Positions 1-11,690 are shown, numbered from the stretch's first letter. The stretch: 64,000 nt of DNA from Lactarius indigo (GCA_025766275.1 JAFKAC010000007.1:1736001-1800000); one strand, 5' to 3'. The notes: generated by a model not told the origin, from the sequence alone. A program made the numbers and translations.

Positions 1-586
1 GCTACTTCATTCCGAAAGGTTTGTGAGCCCGCCTTGGGACCCGAATTCACAATATGAATCGCTCCCCCCGATAGGTTCCATGATCATAGCCGATGCATGG
101 TTTGCGTTTTTACAAAAACCGTCACTTTCGAGATAATCATTCTGATGAGTAAAGGGGGCCACAGGGCCGTCCTGCACAACCCGGAGCTGTACCCGGACCC
201 AGAGGCATTCAATCCCGATCGGTTCCTCGACGAGGACGGGTCCTTCCGGGACGACCCCGCGATCCAGCTGGCATTTGGCATCGGCAGGCGGATCTGCCCA
301 GGACGCCACTTTGTCGCCGCGACGCTCTTCGTTGTAACAGCGTCCGTGTTGTCCGTGTTCGACGTGACGAGGGCTAAGGACAAGGACGGGAACGAGATTC
401 CCGTCGCAGTCGCTGGGACCTCGTCGGTCCGGAGCGAGATTGTGATGTGAGTACAAGTAGTAGCACTATCTGAAACACGGTAGAGCTAATTTTCTCCCTG
501 ACAGCCACGTACCCCAGTTTGAGTGCGCTATCACTCCGAGAGATAATCTCGCAGAGGACTTGATAAGGGCGAGTGGTTTGGTTTGA
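1..586 (+). CDS. Cytochrome P450, C-terminal part (array copy A)
   Basis: Haem-thiolate monooxygenase, probably ER-anchored; only the 3' end lies in the window. I read four exons: 1-18 (ends YFIPKG), a 25-nt microexon 75-99 (SMIIADAW), 165-448, and about 505-586 (ends RASGLV, stop TGA 584-586). The third exon holds the PERF-type motif FNPDRFL and the haem loop FGIGRRICPGRHF with the cysteine ligand. Introns are GT-AG. It is on the plus strand, opposite to copies B-E, and its C-terminus differs more from them than they do from each other. The exon plan is identical to theirs, so it is the same family. The CYP family number and substrate cannot be told from sequence. The I-helix and ExxR parts lie outside the window. 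Confidence 0.9.
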
Positions 587-1343
587 TGACCAGCACCAAT
601 TCGGCACAGTGGGCAGGCTTCCCATTGGCACTCATTCTTTACGCTCTCACTGTCCGGAAGCTTGCATATTTTTGTAGTATCTGTTGTATGTACCGTTCAC
701 CGCCACGTAACTGCCAATATTTATGGCAGGACCCAAGATGATCCCACTAGAGCGCCGGCTCCGAGAACGCCGAGCACGTCGCCCATGACTTACTTCTGAT
801 GACGGTGCCTGTTGCGTATGTGGTCAGACCTGTGCCTTTCCAGGCCCCAATTAATCAATGCAAAATTTAAATACCGCGACTTGCACTACCATATTCGTAT
901 CGCTCGTCCCATTGTGTAAAGTGTGCAGCGCTTCCTTTCATCGGTTAAAATGTACAAAAGTCAATCGACAAAACGCAAAGCGAATAAATAATGATGGAAG
1001 GGGGAAATTTTCGATAATCCGTACTTCACACCAAACGGTCGAGGGCTCGGGCATCAGTAAAATCATCACATCATCATATCACGTCCCAATGTCATATGCA
1101 TCCGAACAAAGTCATATATCACCACGGATCCCAGCACTCATCACCCACTTGCAACGCCCGTACGTCACAATGCGAGAGGGGAGGGAGGAGGGAGAGAATG
1201 AAAGAGTGGAAAAAAAGGGGGGGAGAAAAAGAAAAAGAGTGGAAAAGTCAGAGACAAAAAAAAAAAAGAGCATAAATAAATACGCTGACGCCGATCAGCA
1301 CCGACCCGACCATCGGCAGCACCGCGGGCGGGGTAGGAACCAT
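587..1343. other. Intergenic between convergent P450 A and F-BAR gene
   Basis: Convergent 3' flanks. Purine-rich stretches near 1180-1270 (runs of A and G) lie just past the stop of the F-BAR gene and may belong to its 3' UTR. No gene recognised. A plus-strand open frame from 858 overlaps the F-BAR 3' exon and looks like a shadow. Confidence 0.5.
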
Positions 1344-4300
1344 TCAAAACAGATGCACAAAGTTGCTCGGGAAGATGTGCCTACCCGGCACGCGCCGTTT
1401 CTCATCGAGCAGTTCCCCGCTCCACCACCCATCTTCGGGCGTGGCGGTGACGGCGATGATATCGTTCGCCTGGAAGTCGAACTCCTCTGGGATCGTAGCA
1501 GTGTAGTCGTACAGCGCCCGCACTGCATTTTCCACCTCAGCATCTCAAACAAGAAAAAGAAAACAAACAAAAAAAGTGACGCACCGTAGAAGAGCACACC
1601 ACGACCATCTTCCGTATATTGCTGGGTCGGGGGCTCCGCGATTGGCTGTGGCTGCGGTTGCGTGAGGGCCATCGGTTGCGGCGATGGCGTCCTGTTGATT
1701 GGCCCGGGGCTGACGGGTCTGTACCCGGCTCCATACGCAATGTGTTGTTGATGCTGGTGTTGTTGATGTTGTTGATATTGCTGTGGAGCTTGCTGCTGGG
1801 GCTGCGACGCGTATCCCTGCTGTGTGTAGTATTCCCCTCCACCCGAGCCTGTTGCTCCGCGCCGCTGTTGCTGTTGCTGCTGCTGCTGCTGCACTGACGG
1901 CTGCATGCCGTAGCTTACCTGCGGCGGGTGGTAAACCTGTGATGGAGGTGCGTTCGCATATGGATGTGGAGCTTGCGCGTACGCCGGCGAATGTTGCGGG
2001 ACTTGCTGTTGCACCGGTGGCGGCGGGACGTACTGCTGTTGAGGTGGAGGGGCGCCAGTCTGCCATTGACCAGGCACACCGAATGAGTTGCCGATGCTTG
2101 GTTGACGTTGCGCAGGAGGTTGGGCGCCGACGCCACCAGGAGCTTGCAGTTGCTGCTGTGGTTGAGACGGAGTCTGCTGGTACTGAACCGGCGCGGATGG
2201 TGGCTGCTGCATCTGTGGCTGCCTAACCTGGGCCACCTGTTGTTGCTGTTGTTGGCGATACGCATCCGCCATTGAGTCCACCGCGACGTTTCCATGCGGG
2301 TCGAGAGAAATACCGACGCTGTTCGGTGTGGTAGCGCGATATTGTCCCGGACCTTGGTCGCCGCCAGGATTGGCACTGCCAACGCGTGGCGGCCCGGGCG
2401 GAGCGGGAGAGACGCTTCGGGAAGCAGGGTGGCTGAGGGATGGACTACGGGAACGACCATTGGCACCGATGCCAGCGTGTCCGTCTCGGCTAACTGGACG
2501 ATCCAAATGACTGCCGTGGCCTTGGGAAGGAGCAGGTGCCAGTTGCGGCGCGTTGAAGCTCGCGCGACGGCTGTTGGACCGGCTACGGCGCTCGCCTGGG
2601 AAGCTTTGATGGTACGAATCAATGACAGCATCTACGACAGGTGCGGGTACTTGTGACGGCGGCTGCATGAATGTGGCGGTCGGTGGCGCAGGTGACGTGG
2701 AGCGCGAGCCAGGCGGAGGCTGTGCAGCAGGGTGGGCGCCGACGACGATCTCGGCAGAATTACGGTAGTCGACATTCCGGCTCGGAGAGGAGACACCAGT
2801 GGGCGGTGCGAGTGCTTTCGAAGGTGACGCAGAAGAAGGTCCGCCGGTTGCTCCAGAAGGGTCCGGAGTAATTTTACGCGTTATATTCCGCGTAACATTA
2901 GCGCCTGCTGCGGTTCGCAAATTGGCCATTGCTTGCACCATCGGGTCTGTCTCATCGCCAACCTTTGCAGCTGCAGGACCGCCACGGGGATTATTACCCT
3001 GCTGGTCCTTAGAGAGATCGACCTTGTAGGTATTGTCTCCTACAACAAGTTCGTGCTGTGTCGGGTTGATCGGTTGTGCTGATGCTTGCGCAGCAGCGAA
3101 ATTACCGGTATTGCGGGATGCGGTGGCCGGCGGGGAAGAACCGGGAGAAAACCCGTTAGTGGGACCATTCGCATTGCCGTTACCATTTGTTTGCGGGGCA
3201 TTGCGGCGTGTGCTTGCCCTTGAGAGGTTGGTCGCACGAGCAGGCACGGGATCGTTGGGACCTGAGGAACGGTTACCGGCGCCGACGCCTGCCGTGTTGA
3301 CGAAGGGCTGATCATCGTCGGGCTGAGGGGGTGCAGTGGGGAGTCGGTTTATACGTTGTGTAGCACGAGCAAACTGAGCGGGACGGCTGGTGACTTTTGA
3401 AGCAGAAGAAGTAAGAGGAGCCCCTTCAGCGGAAGAGTAGTTGACGAATTGCGGGGGGTCCGGCATGGCGTTCCCGGTGCCATAATCGCGAACAAAATTC
3501 TCCTGATCCTTCTCTGGTTCGAATGATTCGAGGGCCAGACGCAAGCGTTCGCAGGACTAAGAGACGATCATTCATGATGATCAGCTGATGCCGGAACTTT
3601 TATAGGGCAAACATATTCACCTCATCATCAGAAACGCAAACGATGGAGACGGCGTTGGCGTAGGCCCAAACGTTGTCTTTTGTGAATTCCATACGCTCCT
3701 CCTCGAGATCTTGGCAACTGTCGCAGAACTGTTTCCATTCCTGCTCCCATTTGGAGACGGTATCTTGTAGTGCGCGCGCAAAGTTGGAGAATTCGCGTTC
3801 GTTTGCATGGACCGTCTGTTGCGCACGTTCGAGTTTGACAGAAATACGCTCGAGGTCCTTGCCCTGGACGAGGGTGCTCTGCGCGGTGTAGGCGTTGATG
3901 CGGAGACAATCCTGCTCGTACTTCTCGCGAGCCTTGTTGACGTGGCCCTCCTGCGCCTGCTTCGTCTTGAATTGTTTCTCGATCGCACCCTGATAACCTT
4001 TGCGATGTTGAGCCTGACGGGCGACGAACGCGGCGACGGGGTTTTCGAGCTCGTTGCGAATCTGCTGAGCGAGTTGCAGATGAAAGGCGGACTGCTTGTC
4101 CGTCTCCAAGCGAAGAGTATCGAGCGAGTTTCGAAATTCACTTCATGTGGGGGCAGCGTTAGGAGGGAAAGTAGGAGTAAGGGGGACCAAGGGAACATAC
4201 CCTATCTCGTCCCTTCCCAAGGTCGTTTTGGTGAGTTTGGCGAGACGTTTCGCGTATTCTTCCTCGATAGCAGCCCTCAAAAGAAGAGAGGGGGTCGGAT

Positions 4301-4531
4301 GCGAGAAATGATAACGCGCTTGGGAATGACACACCTCTCCTTCCAAAAGTTACGAAGCTCTTCCATGGTCCTTGCGGCACCGCGCATCCTAGCGAACAAC
4401 ACGTCGACGCCGGCATCACTGGGCCCCCAAAAAGCATTGCAATAGTCAAGAGAGCGAGCAGCAGGATCGGGAGAGCCAGCTCTGGCATATTTTGAGAGGG
4501 AAGTAGTGGACGCCTGTCGTCGGGCAGACAT
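1344..4531 (-). CDS. F-BAR and SH3 domain protein (Cdc15/Imp2/Hof1-like)
   Basis: Membrane-bending scaffold of the cytokinetic ring and septum in fungi, by family. Start chosen at ATG 4531 (MSARRQ); the in-frame GTG further up is not needed. An N-terminal F-BAR (FCH) domain covers roughly the first 270 residues, with the hallmark ARMRGAARTMEELRNFWKER followed by AAIEEEYAKRLAKL across an intron. A long low-complexity middle part (about 600 residues) is rich in Pro, Ser and Gln, with poly-Gln runs. The last 60 residues are one SH3 domain (ALYDY, DDGWW-like EDGWW, PSNFV). Five exons are visible; introns lie near 4290-4340, 4150-4205, 3560-3625 and 1540-1590. One C-terminal SH3 fits Hof1/Cdc15/Imp2 better than Bzz1, which has two. 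The exact orthologue among these is not settled. Confidence 0.88.
1741..1895. repeat. Imperfect CAG/CAA (poly-Gln) coding repeats
   Basis: Within the F-BAR/SH3 gene, the minus strand carries runs of CAG, CAA and CAT codons (about 1741-1790 and 1862-1893, with another near 2238-2256). They encode Gln/His-rich tracts in the disordered linker. Such tracts often vary in length between strains; that is inference here. Confidence 0.75.
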
Positions 4532-4603
4532 GGCTGATGGCAAGTGCAAGAGACACGCACACTCGCTCACTCCTACTCAATTATGTAATAATCATCTGAC
4601 TAC

Positions 4604-5295
4604 CTAGAGCTGTCCAATCCTCTGCTGCATCTTCTCCTTCACCGTTTGGTAAGCATTCAGGATAGTCTGCTCGTTGATCACAATCTCCGTGCTGTCCGCT
4701 CTAGGGCGGCTCACCCGCGATGCGATCGTCGTTGAGTCCGTCTCTACAATGATCCTGTAAATTTTATTATTTATTTATTTAATTCACCCTGGGAGGGGGA
4801 GGAAAGGGAAACACGACGCACCCGTCGTCTATCGTCTCGTCCAGGCAGAGAATGACGCAGTCCAGGTTCTCCAGCACCGCCCGCTTCTCGACCTGGTTCC
4901 GCAGGAGCAGGTTGATCGCCTCCATAAATGCGGACAGCGCCGAGTACAGCATCAGTTCGTTCTCCTGCGGGCCCCCGAGGACGTAGAAGATGAGGTCCAG
5001 CGAGTGTCGGTACACCGCCAGATGTCTGTCGTATAGAATGATATCGCCTATAGACGGATAGGTTAGTACGAGCCCAACTGCGAAAGCTGATGGAAGACGC
5101 ACCCCCCGGCTTTTTCGTCTTAGCGAACAAACCCTTCTCGAACACCCGCTGCTCCTTCAGTGTCTGCAAGCCCTTGTTGGGGTCAGGGTCCCCTAGTTGC
5201 GTTCGTCCCTTTGGCGAGTAGTATTTGGCAAGGACGCGATGCCCATCGGTATCGAGGACAATGAACGCATTGACAGCGTAGAGCGTTAGATTCAT
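4604..5295 (-). CDS. RET3: Coatomer subunit zeta (COPI)
   Basis: Small subunit of the COPI coat, working in retrograde Golgi-to-ER vesicles as partner of gamma-COP. I read three exons: the first begins MNLTLYAVNAFIVLDTDG and ends near KTKKPGG; the second holds DIILYDRHLAVYRHSLDL, then NELMLYSALSAFMEAINLLL and CVILCLDETIDDG; the third gives IIVETDSTTIASRVSRPR and ends QRIGQL with TAG at 4604-4606. Total about 190 residues, the usual size, with the longin-like fold typical of zeta/sigma adaptins. ATG at 5295 aligns with the usual N-terminus; an upstream in-frame GTG is not a credible start. A tiny 5' exon cannot be excluded. Confidence 0.93.
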
Positions 5296-5627
5296 CGGAT
5301 CCTGCAGTATACCTTCCACGCGCGTGCTGTATGTTTTTTATGGCAACCGAAGGCAGATACCGAGATATTTTCGCGCTTTGGCCGGGGACTCGTCGGGAAT
5401 GGTGACGACAAAGATATGAAGAGACGCGTGATCGTTACACAGCGGTTTGTGACAGCCCGAGTTCGGTCCACCCGACAAATTATAACCTTACTCATGAACA
5501 AATCCGTTTCAAAGGTAAGACGACGAAATCGTTGGTTGCAAAAAGTAACAATTTACATAGGTACGGGCGATATTAGTATAGAATACATTCGCCAAATTCA
5601 TTTCTCATTCTCTTATTTTCTTTTCCT

Positions 5628-6612
5628 TTATGCGGCACCAGCCTCACGCGGTTTCTCGGTCGGAGGAGGAACGTTCACGTAATCGGAGGCCTTGCCAGAT
5701 TGTAACCCGAAATCGTCGTACTCAACACTCCGCAGGGAAGCGAGGAGCATGAAGAGGAACAATGGACCAGCGATAAGGTCAAGAATGCCGTAGAAGATCA
5801 TCTCGTGATCGACGGTGAGCACGTTCGCACCCTCGGAGAAGGCCCAGCAGATCGGGTACAACATCCAGAGGACGACGAGGTAGATAGCATAGATGCCGTA
5901 CATGCCCCTGTATCTTTCAAGCAGGCGCGACCGCAGTCCGCTGAATAGGACCGAGAAGCTATGTTATTCACGGGCATCAGCCAACATGAAAAATAAAGAC
6001 GGATGACAACTCACACGACATAGAAGAGCGTCAAAACGCCGAAAACAAAGAAACCCCACTTGTACGACGTCGGCGTGAGTGCACCGACGAGTCCGCTCAC
6101 GACCGTGACGAGGACCATAAATATCGTGAGGAAGATATCGGACAATGGAAGACCCGTTATGAGAAGCAACGAGAGGAGAATGAGGGGTGCGTTGATGAAC
6201 CACTGAATATATCGTACATACTGCACGAGTTTGATGATCAGCATAAATACGAAGAGGCTGGAGAGACGAGACGGACAAAGATGCTGCGCGTTGGCCCACT
6301 CCTGAATTCGGTTCTGACAGGCGTCTGTCCCAAGTTCGATGCCATAGCAAAGTAGCTTATAGTGGACACTGTAAGGACGGCCAGAGCCATATGGTGGAAC
6401 GCCCGTGCTCTGTGTGGTTGCTTTCAAAAGTGGGCCTCATCAGGATGTGCCAAGACTATACGCGACGAATAGGGCCGTACCACTTTCGCCCAAGCCAGCG
6501 TGAATACGGCCGATACGCCCATGATACCCGTCACGACCCACAACCAATCGGATGCCCCTACCGAGAGACGTCGTACGGCGGTGGTGGGATTGACGTTTAC
6601 AGGGTTCACCAT
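5628..6612 (-). CDS. Fungal opsin-related protein (Hsp30/Yro2-like), retinal lysine absent
   Basis: Seven-helix membrane protein of the microbial rhodopsin superfamily, of the group that includes yeast Hsp30/Yro2 and fungal ORP-1. Four coding exons: MVNPVNVNPTTAVRRLSVG to RPYSSR; RAFHHMALAVLTV to TRSIF; YVRYIQWFINAPL to LTLFYV; FSVLFSGLRSRLLERYRG to the stop at 5628. Helix C reads RYIQW, so the proton-acceptor Asp of bacteriorhodopsin (RYADW) is Gln. Helix G reads LDLIAGPLF, so the Schiff-base Lys is Gly while the preceding Asp is kept. Helix F keeps W-x2-YP-x2-W (WMLYPICW). It therefore cannot bind retinal covalently; family members are stress-responsive plasma-membrane proteins. A TATA box lies about 55 bp upstream of the ATG. 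Confidence 0.9.
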
Positions 6613-6664
6613 CGTAGCTCGCAAGATGAAAGAGTGTTTGGGCACCCAACAAGTTGCAACCCGT

Positions 6665-6672
6665 TATTTATA
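6665..6672 (-). promoter_or_regulatory. TATA box of the opsin-related gene
   Basis: TATAAATA on the minus strand, 53-60 bp before the ATG at 6612. This spacing fits a start site around 6635-6645. TATA promoters are common for stress-induced fungal genes; regulation itself is not shown. Confidence 0.55.
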
Positions 6673-7688
6673 TCACGGGTCGTTGGTTTTGCTCCTATGT
6701 GCGCGGGGCCCGGGTCGGTCAGCTTACAGATAGGAGGCATCTGGCTGATCATCGCCGATCCAATTGGTGCTTGGACTGGAGATGTAGACCCCAACCAGCT
6801 GCCTTTAAGATCTGGCTTACTGCCGCCGGCTTAGTCCATCGCGGCATCCAGGAGAGCGAGAGAGCTTGATTTACTTGCTCGACGCTACTGGATGCACTTC
6901 TCCAGTAGTTGGAAATGGGTAATGTGTGTTCCGTGCCAAACCTTCTCTGGGCTAGTCTGCATTTCTTGCGCCTCGGTTTCTTGCGCCCCGACCCACGAGA
7001 GAGGAGTTGGGTGAAACTAATGACGTCGACACCGGCGGCTTCATCAATAAGGATAAGCGGACGGTAAATGCCGAGTTTCCGAGATCGCGCGTCTCAAACA
7101 ATGAACAGAATATTGCCCAATAAGGGGACTGTTTAGACACGCGCGCGACAGTAAGCCTAGGCAAATCGCCAATTTACAATTCATGGTGCGCAAAGTTGAG
7201 TCTCAGTAACAGCGGAAAGAACATGTCACAGATTGTTCACGTTACCAGTGTAGGCGCAACGGTGGGCGCATGGGTCGAGAGACGGGAAAGGCCAACATGC
7301 CACCAACATACGTCTGCGAAGCGTTGCGTATCACATGTGATCTTACGACGGTGGCCGTAAATTCCAAACGGAGTGGTTGGTCCAACGGCCACAAAAGCAA
7401 TATACGGACTCGAACCCTTGCTCGAACTCCTGTGTTTCTCTCCAGAAGACGCACGTGCTTCTAATGTTAGCATGTGACCAGAAAAGCAGAGTTTTACTGT
7501 AACGAACGTCGAGTATAGGGATCGTACTGCCTGAAGGTGAACGAGGACAGGTTTAGACCAGCGAAATAAAAGGTCACATAGATCGGAGACGCAGGTCGGG
7601 CGCATATATGGCTGAAATGCTTGTATTTCCCCATGTAGTGGACAGTCTCTATGAAGTGTGGTGGACAAAGGGTGACGAAGTTGACGAT
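6673..7688. other. Intergenic, no gene recognised
   Basis: About 1 kb between the opsin-related gene (start on the right side) and the stop of the CHY zinc-finger gene. Open frames here are short and overlap on both strands without family signal. Promoter of the opsin-related gene lies at its left end. Confidence 0.5.
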
Positions 7689-8234
7689 CTACCCAAGGCG
7701 ATCAGAGTTATCTTGGCTGTACAATGACCGAGAAAGATCCGTTTTAACTCTCTCATCCTTCAGAAGCCTGCGAAGAGGTATTCAAATGACCAGACAACTT
7801 TGACCGCGAGAGGAAGACAACGTACCGCGAATCGACGCGTGCATCCTCGCCCTCAATTCCAATCGCAGCTTGTGGTGTCTTCGCCTCGATTACCTCCATG
7901 GAAAACCATCAATCAGGACTAAGATATGTCATGCGACAAACTCACATAGTGGTTATCGCAATGTGGGCAATACTCGTCGCTCTCTTCGTAGGCCGTCATA
8001 TCCTTGCGAAAAGCCTTCTTGCACTTTTTGCAGATAAACGCCATCTCCGTCGTCCGAGAAAGCTGGTGAGTCTGCGACTCAGCATGGCACTCGGAGCAGT
8101 CGTACCATTGCTTGCAGCATGGTGCGCGGATGGAGACTTGGGCGTTCAAGATGTGCTTGCTTTATGGGAAGACACGAGGAATCAACACTCAGGCCAAAAA
8201 TAAATGCACAGAGTATTCAAATATCTTACCACAT
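7689..8234 (-). CDS. CHY-type zinc-finger protein
   Basis: Small zinc protein with the zf-CHY fold. Coding starts with a 5-nt exon (ATG TG at 8230-8234, directly after an in-frame TAA), then a GTAAGA donor. The second exon continues C-KHILNAQVSIRAPCCKQW, followed by YDCSECHAES, then CKKCKKAFRKDM and YCPHCDNHY. A third exon adds VIEAKTPQAAIGIEGEDARV and a fourth ends SLYSQDNSDRLG with TAG at 7689-7691. The Cys/His pairs (PCC, CSECH, CKKC, CPHC) supply the zinc ligands. The yeast relative Hot13, also a CHY protein, acts in the mitochondrial intermembrane space, but this protein is of the other, uncharacterised fungal subtype, so no function is assigned. The C-terminal DERV..SDRLG tail looks conserved in that subtype. 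Confidence 0.85.
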
Positions 8235-8891
8235 TTATGTCCGCAGTGACGCCGTGGGTGTGTGTACGAATCGAAAGTAGAGGTAGTGAGTAGAGCAAGG
8301 ACGCGGGGCACCGGCTTCCGGCCCGACATTACCGGGAACGATACAATAGTCTGTACGGTGCCGCTGATCCAACAGAAGATGTACAGTACAAGTACGCAAG
8401 CTTTTTCTAGGCCACCTGTTTGAATAATAAACGTACTTATACATCGCATTAATATCTAATTAGCACTCTGGTCACCACGAAACACTGACTACTCCACGAC
8501 TGCCAATGGGAGTATCCGAAGTCCACGCCAGATAGGTATCATAGAGGCCATTCGAACCACAGGTCAGGCACAGAAACCTTCGTGCGCTTGTTCCCGGAAG
8601 TCGACGGAGAGGGCGCAGGCGGTTGAGTAGGGGCCGAATCTAATGAAAGCCGATTCGGTTCTCAACCTTACCAATGACAACTAAACAAATCATGACGAAT
8701 CTTGTACTTATTGGTCCGTTACCCTATCGACTGTTGACAAGTACTTTGTGGAGAATGTTGGTGAACAGAAAGTTGCGCTTGCACAGGTGCGTAAGGAGCG
8801 ACACCAAATTTAAGCTACGGAACACAGGTTCAGCAGGACGGAAAAGAGTGTGAAAGATAGATGCCCACAGAATGTTCGACACCAGTGACGT
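8235..8891. other. Spacer between CHY gene and P450 B, with array 3'-flank repeat
   Basis: Left part is the 5' flank of the CHY gene. From about 8630 the sequence resembles the 3' flanks of P450 copies D (18650-18880) and E (48450-48760), for example the shared CACAGGTGCGTAA..GAGCGAC stretch. This spacer therefore duplicated together with the P450 genes. Confidence 0.6.
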
Positions 8892-11051
8892 TCAAGCAAT
8901 GGCACTTGCCCTTATCAAGTCCTCTGCAACCTTGTCTCTTGGCGTGATAGAACACTTAAACTCGGGCACCCACCTTTCAATGGATTTTACCAGATCAGCT
9001 ACAAACGTACCAGGTACACGTCAAAGGCTTACTTACATGACCGCATCGGGTAGGACCGAGTCGAGAGGAGGCGCCGCGACCGGAATCTCGTCCCCATTCT
9101 TATCCTTGGCCTTTGTCACGTTGAACACCGACAATACCGACGCCGTCACGACGAAAAGCACCGTGTCGGCGAAGTGGCGCGCTGGGCATATCCGCCTGCC
9201 TGCGCCAAACGCCAGCGAGACCATCGGATCATCATGGAATGTTCCATCTTCGTTGAGGAATCGGTCAGGATTGAATGCCTCTGGGTCTGGATATAGCTCC
9301 GGGTCGTGAAGCACACCCCTGTCAATCTATCTCAGAACCTTTTGGACAGTAACTGTATGAATGCCGTGCACCATGCGTTAGCTATGACCACAGCGCCTAC
9401 AGAGCGACGGGTTTTGATTACTTATTCGGCCAACATTATTGAACAATGGCTACAAACCTTTTGGAATAAAATAGCCCCTATAGAAGTCATCACCAGTTGG
9501 CGAGTGAGGAGCGCCTTCAGTAGACGTCAGTACACGGCGCTATTGACGAGAGCGAGGAACCGTCACCCAGTGGCGTCACCATTTGCCACCTCAATAATTC
9601 TTTGCTCATCGCTTCTATGTATGGAAGACGCGGCTTGTCATCATACGTTGGCAACCTATCTCTTGAGATCACCGCGTCAAGTTCTGCCTGCGCTCGCTTC
9701 TGAACTTCTGGATAAAGGATAAGTGCGAGGAAAAGTGAAAACACAGGAGCGGCGGTCTGGAAGTCGCGCGTCAGCCAAGAAACGAGCTATGGGAATAAGG
9801 AGAACGCGAACTGTATCTGAACCGGCTGGTGCTCGACGTAAGCGCGCTGCATGTATTCGTAGACGATGCAGGAATTACCTATGAACAAAGACCCTAGAAG
9901 ATCTTTTATGCCTTGCAACCTCGATTGACTTTCCGGACTGCTCTGAAGGTCTGCCTCTTGGAGGTATTCAGTCGCTAGAGATGGTACCGCGGTACCTTCG
10001 CGCTAGCAATCCATGAGTGGAGACAAACGGAATACTACACAATTCATACCATAGAGTCCCTCACAAAGTCTATAGGCTCATTCTTCATCCTCCGTGCCAG
10101 CTCCCGACATTCACTTGCCAGAGGTTCATACTTGAACCAAGGCAACCACGAGGGAAGGCGTCGCACTGAATTTAGCTGTGAGAAACTCAAATGACAGTAG
10201 GGTGTGAATGGACCGCACGAAATGGGAGATGATTTACTAATGCTGCTCCAGGTAAAATGAAGTGTGTTATGATTTCAACAACCCTCTTCGGTGGTGCCAA
10301 CATTTCGTCGTTCTCTTTCAAGTCATACCCGTAGGTGAGGCGCATGACAATCCTTCCTTGAAGGCTACCATGCGAGTCAACAACTATCGATTAACGTGGC
10401 AGTGGGACTAACAGATCTATGTGCTGGCGGAATGCGTTCGGGGTGGCAAGTAACTGGCCAAGAAATACACGTGTCTTCTCCTCGATTAGACGCCGATGCG
10501 AGGCTGTTGCGCCAGGGCGGAGGCTGCGATCTAATAATTTTCTACCTTCGCGCCAGTAATTTCCCATTCTAGAAAATGGAAAAAACCAATCTACATCCAT
10601 TCTGAGTCGTCAGTAGGATCAGCACCTATGACGAGAGAAAGATAAAGGATAGGCGAACATCTCAGGCCCGAAGATCGGAAACGATATTCGATCCGTATAC
10701 AACTCCCCACGCCTTTCGAACAAGTCCTTGATGGACGTTGGCGAACGCAGAACGACGACCACTTGGCCAAAAACTTGAAGGCAAACGACATCGCCTAATA
10801 ATGAACATATCCCTAATTTCAGAGAAGAAACACAAGGAGAGTTCAATCCTACCATATTCCTTAGACAAATTCGCGTAGGCTAACCAAGGAGAGAGCTTCG
10901 GAACATCCAGCAAATTGCCGATGACGGGCCAAGATGGAGGCCCTGGGGGGTATGGTGAGCCCCTTCGCCTTCTGTGGTCACGAAAGGCGAAGAGGATATA
11001 CAGAAATGTAGAGAATGCGAGGCAGTCGATCGCAGTGACGGGAGAAATCAT
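8892..11051 (-). CDS. Cytochrome P450 (array copy B)
   Basis: About 525 residues in about 12 exons. N-terminus MISPVTAIDCLAFSTFLYIL is a membrane anchor, followed by basic FRDHRRRRGS and the proline hinge PYPPGPPSWP. Helix C has YWREGRK (WxxxR). Helix I motif AGSDTT arises by joining a 14-nt microexon (9812-9825) to neighbours. ExxR is ELLR, PERF is FNPDRFL, and the haem loop is FGAGRRICPARHF (Pro-Ala instead of the usual Pro-Gly). A 25-nt microexon at 9372-9396 encodes AVVIANAW. A TAA that follows HIDLLVPLPR falls inside a 48-nt intron and does not break the gene. Ends RASAIA, stop 8892-8894. ER membrane monooxygenase; substrate unknown. Confidence 0.9.
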
Positions 11052-11229
11052 ATTCGAACGAGGCCACCAGGCAAGGACCAGGTGAACACATGAGAACTAT
11101 GACCAGATGCGTATTTATGAGCAAAGTCGGTCAAGGCATCAGCAGACCCATAGACGCTTCAGGAACTAAGATTATGGAACCTTTCGTGTTTGGCGAGACC
11201 TCAAACCACCTTGAAACAGAATCATGATC

Positions 11230-11690
11230 CGCCATGGTATAAGTTACGTGAAGATACGTGACGAGATGTGGTCCTGTTCATTCTACGATTCGAGTTTGGC
11301 GCCAATACATTTCCAAGAATGGTCATATTGCCCTTTTTTCCCTCAGGAAATATGCATACTTTTCTCGCCCCAAACCCGGGATTTCTAAGCAATATTATCC
11401 AAATATCTACGACCACTCACTGGCACTCGCTTACTCTTTGATTGAAATGGCTTCGAGTCAACGGCGTGGTGACTTCATTAGATATCCTTCCTATCGCTCC
11501 AGGTCTAACATTTTGGCAGTGGCGCTATAGACCTATCCAACTACGTTTTCATTAATACTTCGTCGCCACTGGCAGGGTCAGACAACAATTGCTGTTGGGC
11601 ACAGAAGCATTCATACACTGCCGTAACTCGTATCTCAGTCTCCAATCCGTGTTCTGCCTTCTGCCTAAGTGGGTGACTGGTCACCGTCAC
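11230..11690. repeat. P450-array upstream repeat, copy 1
   Basis: Upstream of P450 B. Shares long patchy identity with 16860-17410, 21230-21570, 45485-45790 and 47690-47960: a CAAGAATGGTCATATTGCC stretch, a TTTCTCGCCCC..GGATTT stretch, a segment around GGCTTCGAGTC, CTCCAGGTCTA, and GGGCACAGAAGCATTCAT. It belongs to the duplicated unit, not to a separate gene. Confidence 0.7.

Noticed and set aside
10391..10440. TAA stop inside the helix-C exon of P450 B suggesting a pseudogene
   Set aside because: Comparison with C, D and E shows that the stop lies in a 48-nt GT...TAG intron; the spliced frame continues as LLQGRIVMRLTYGYD.
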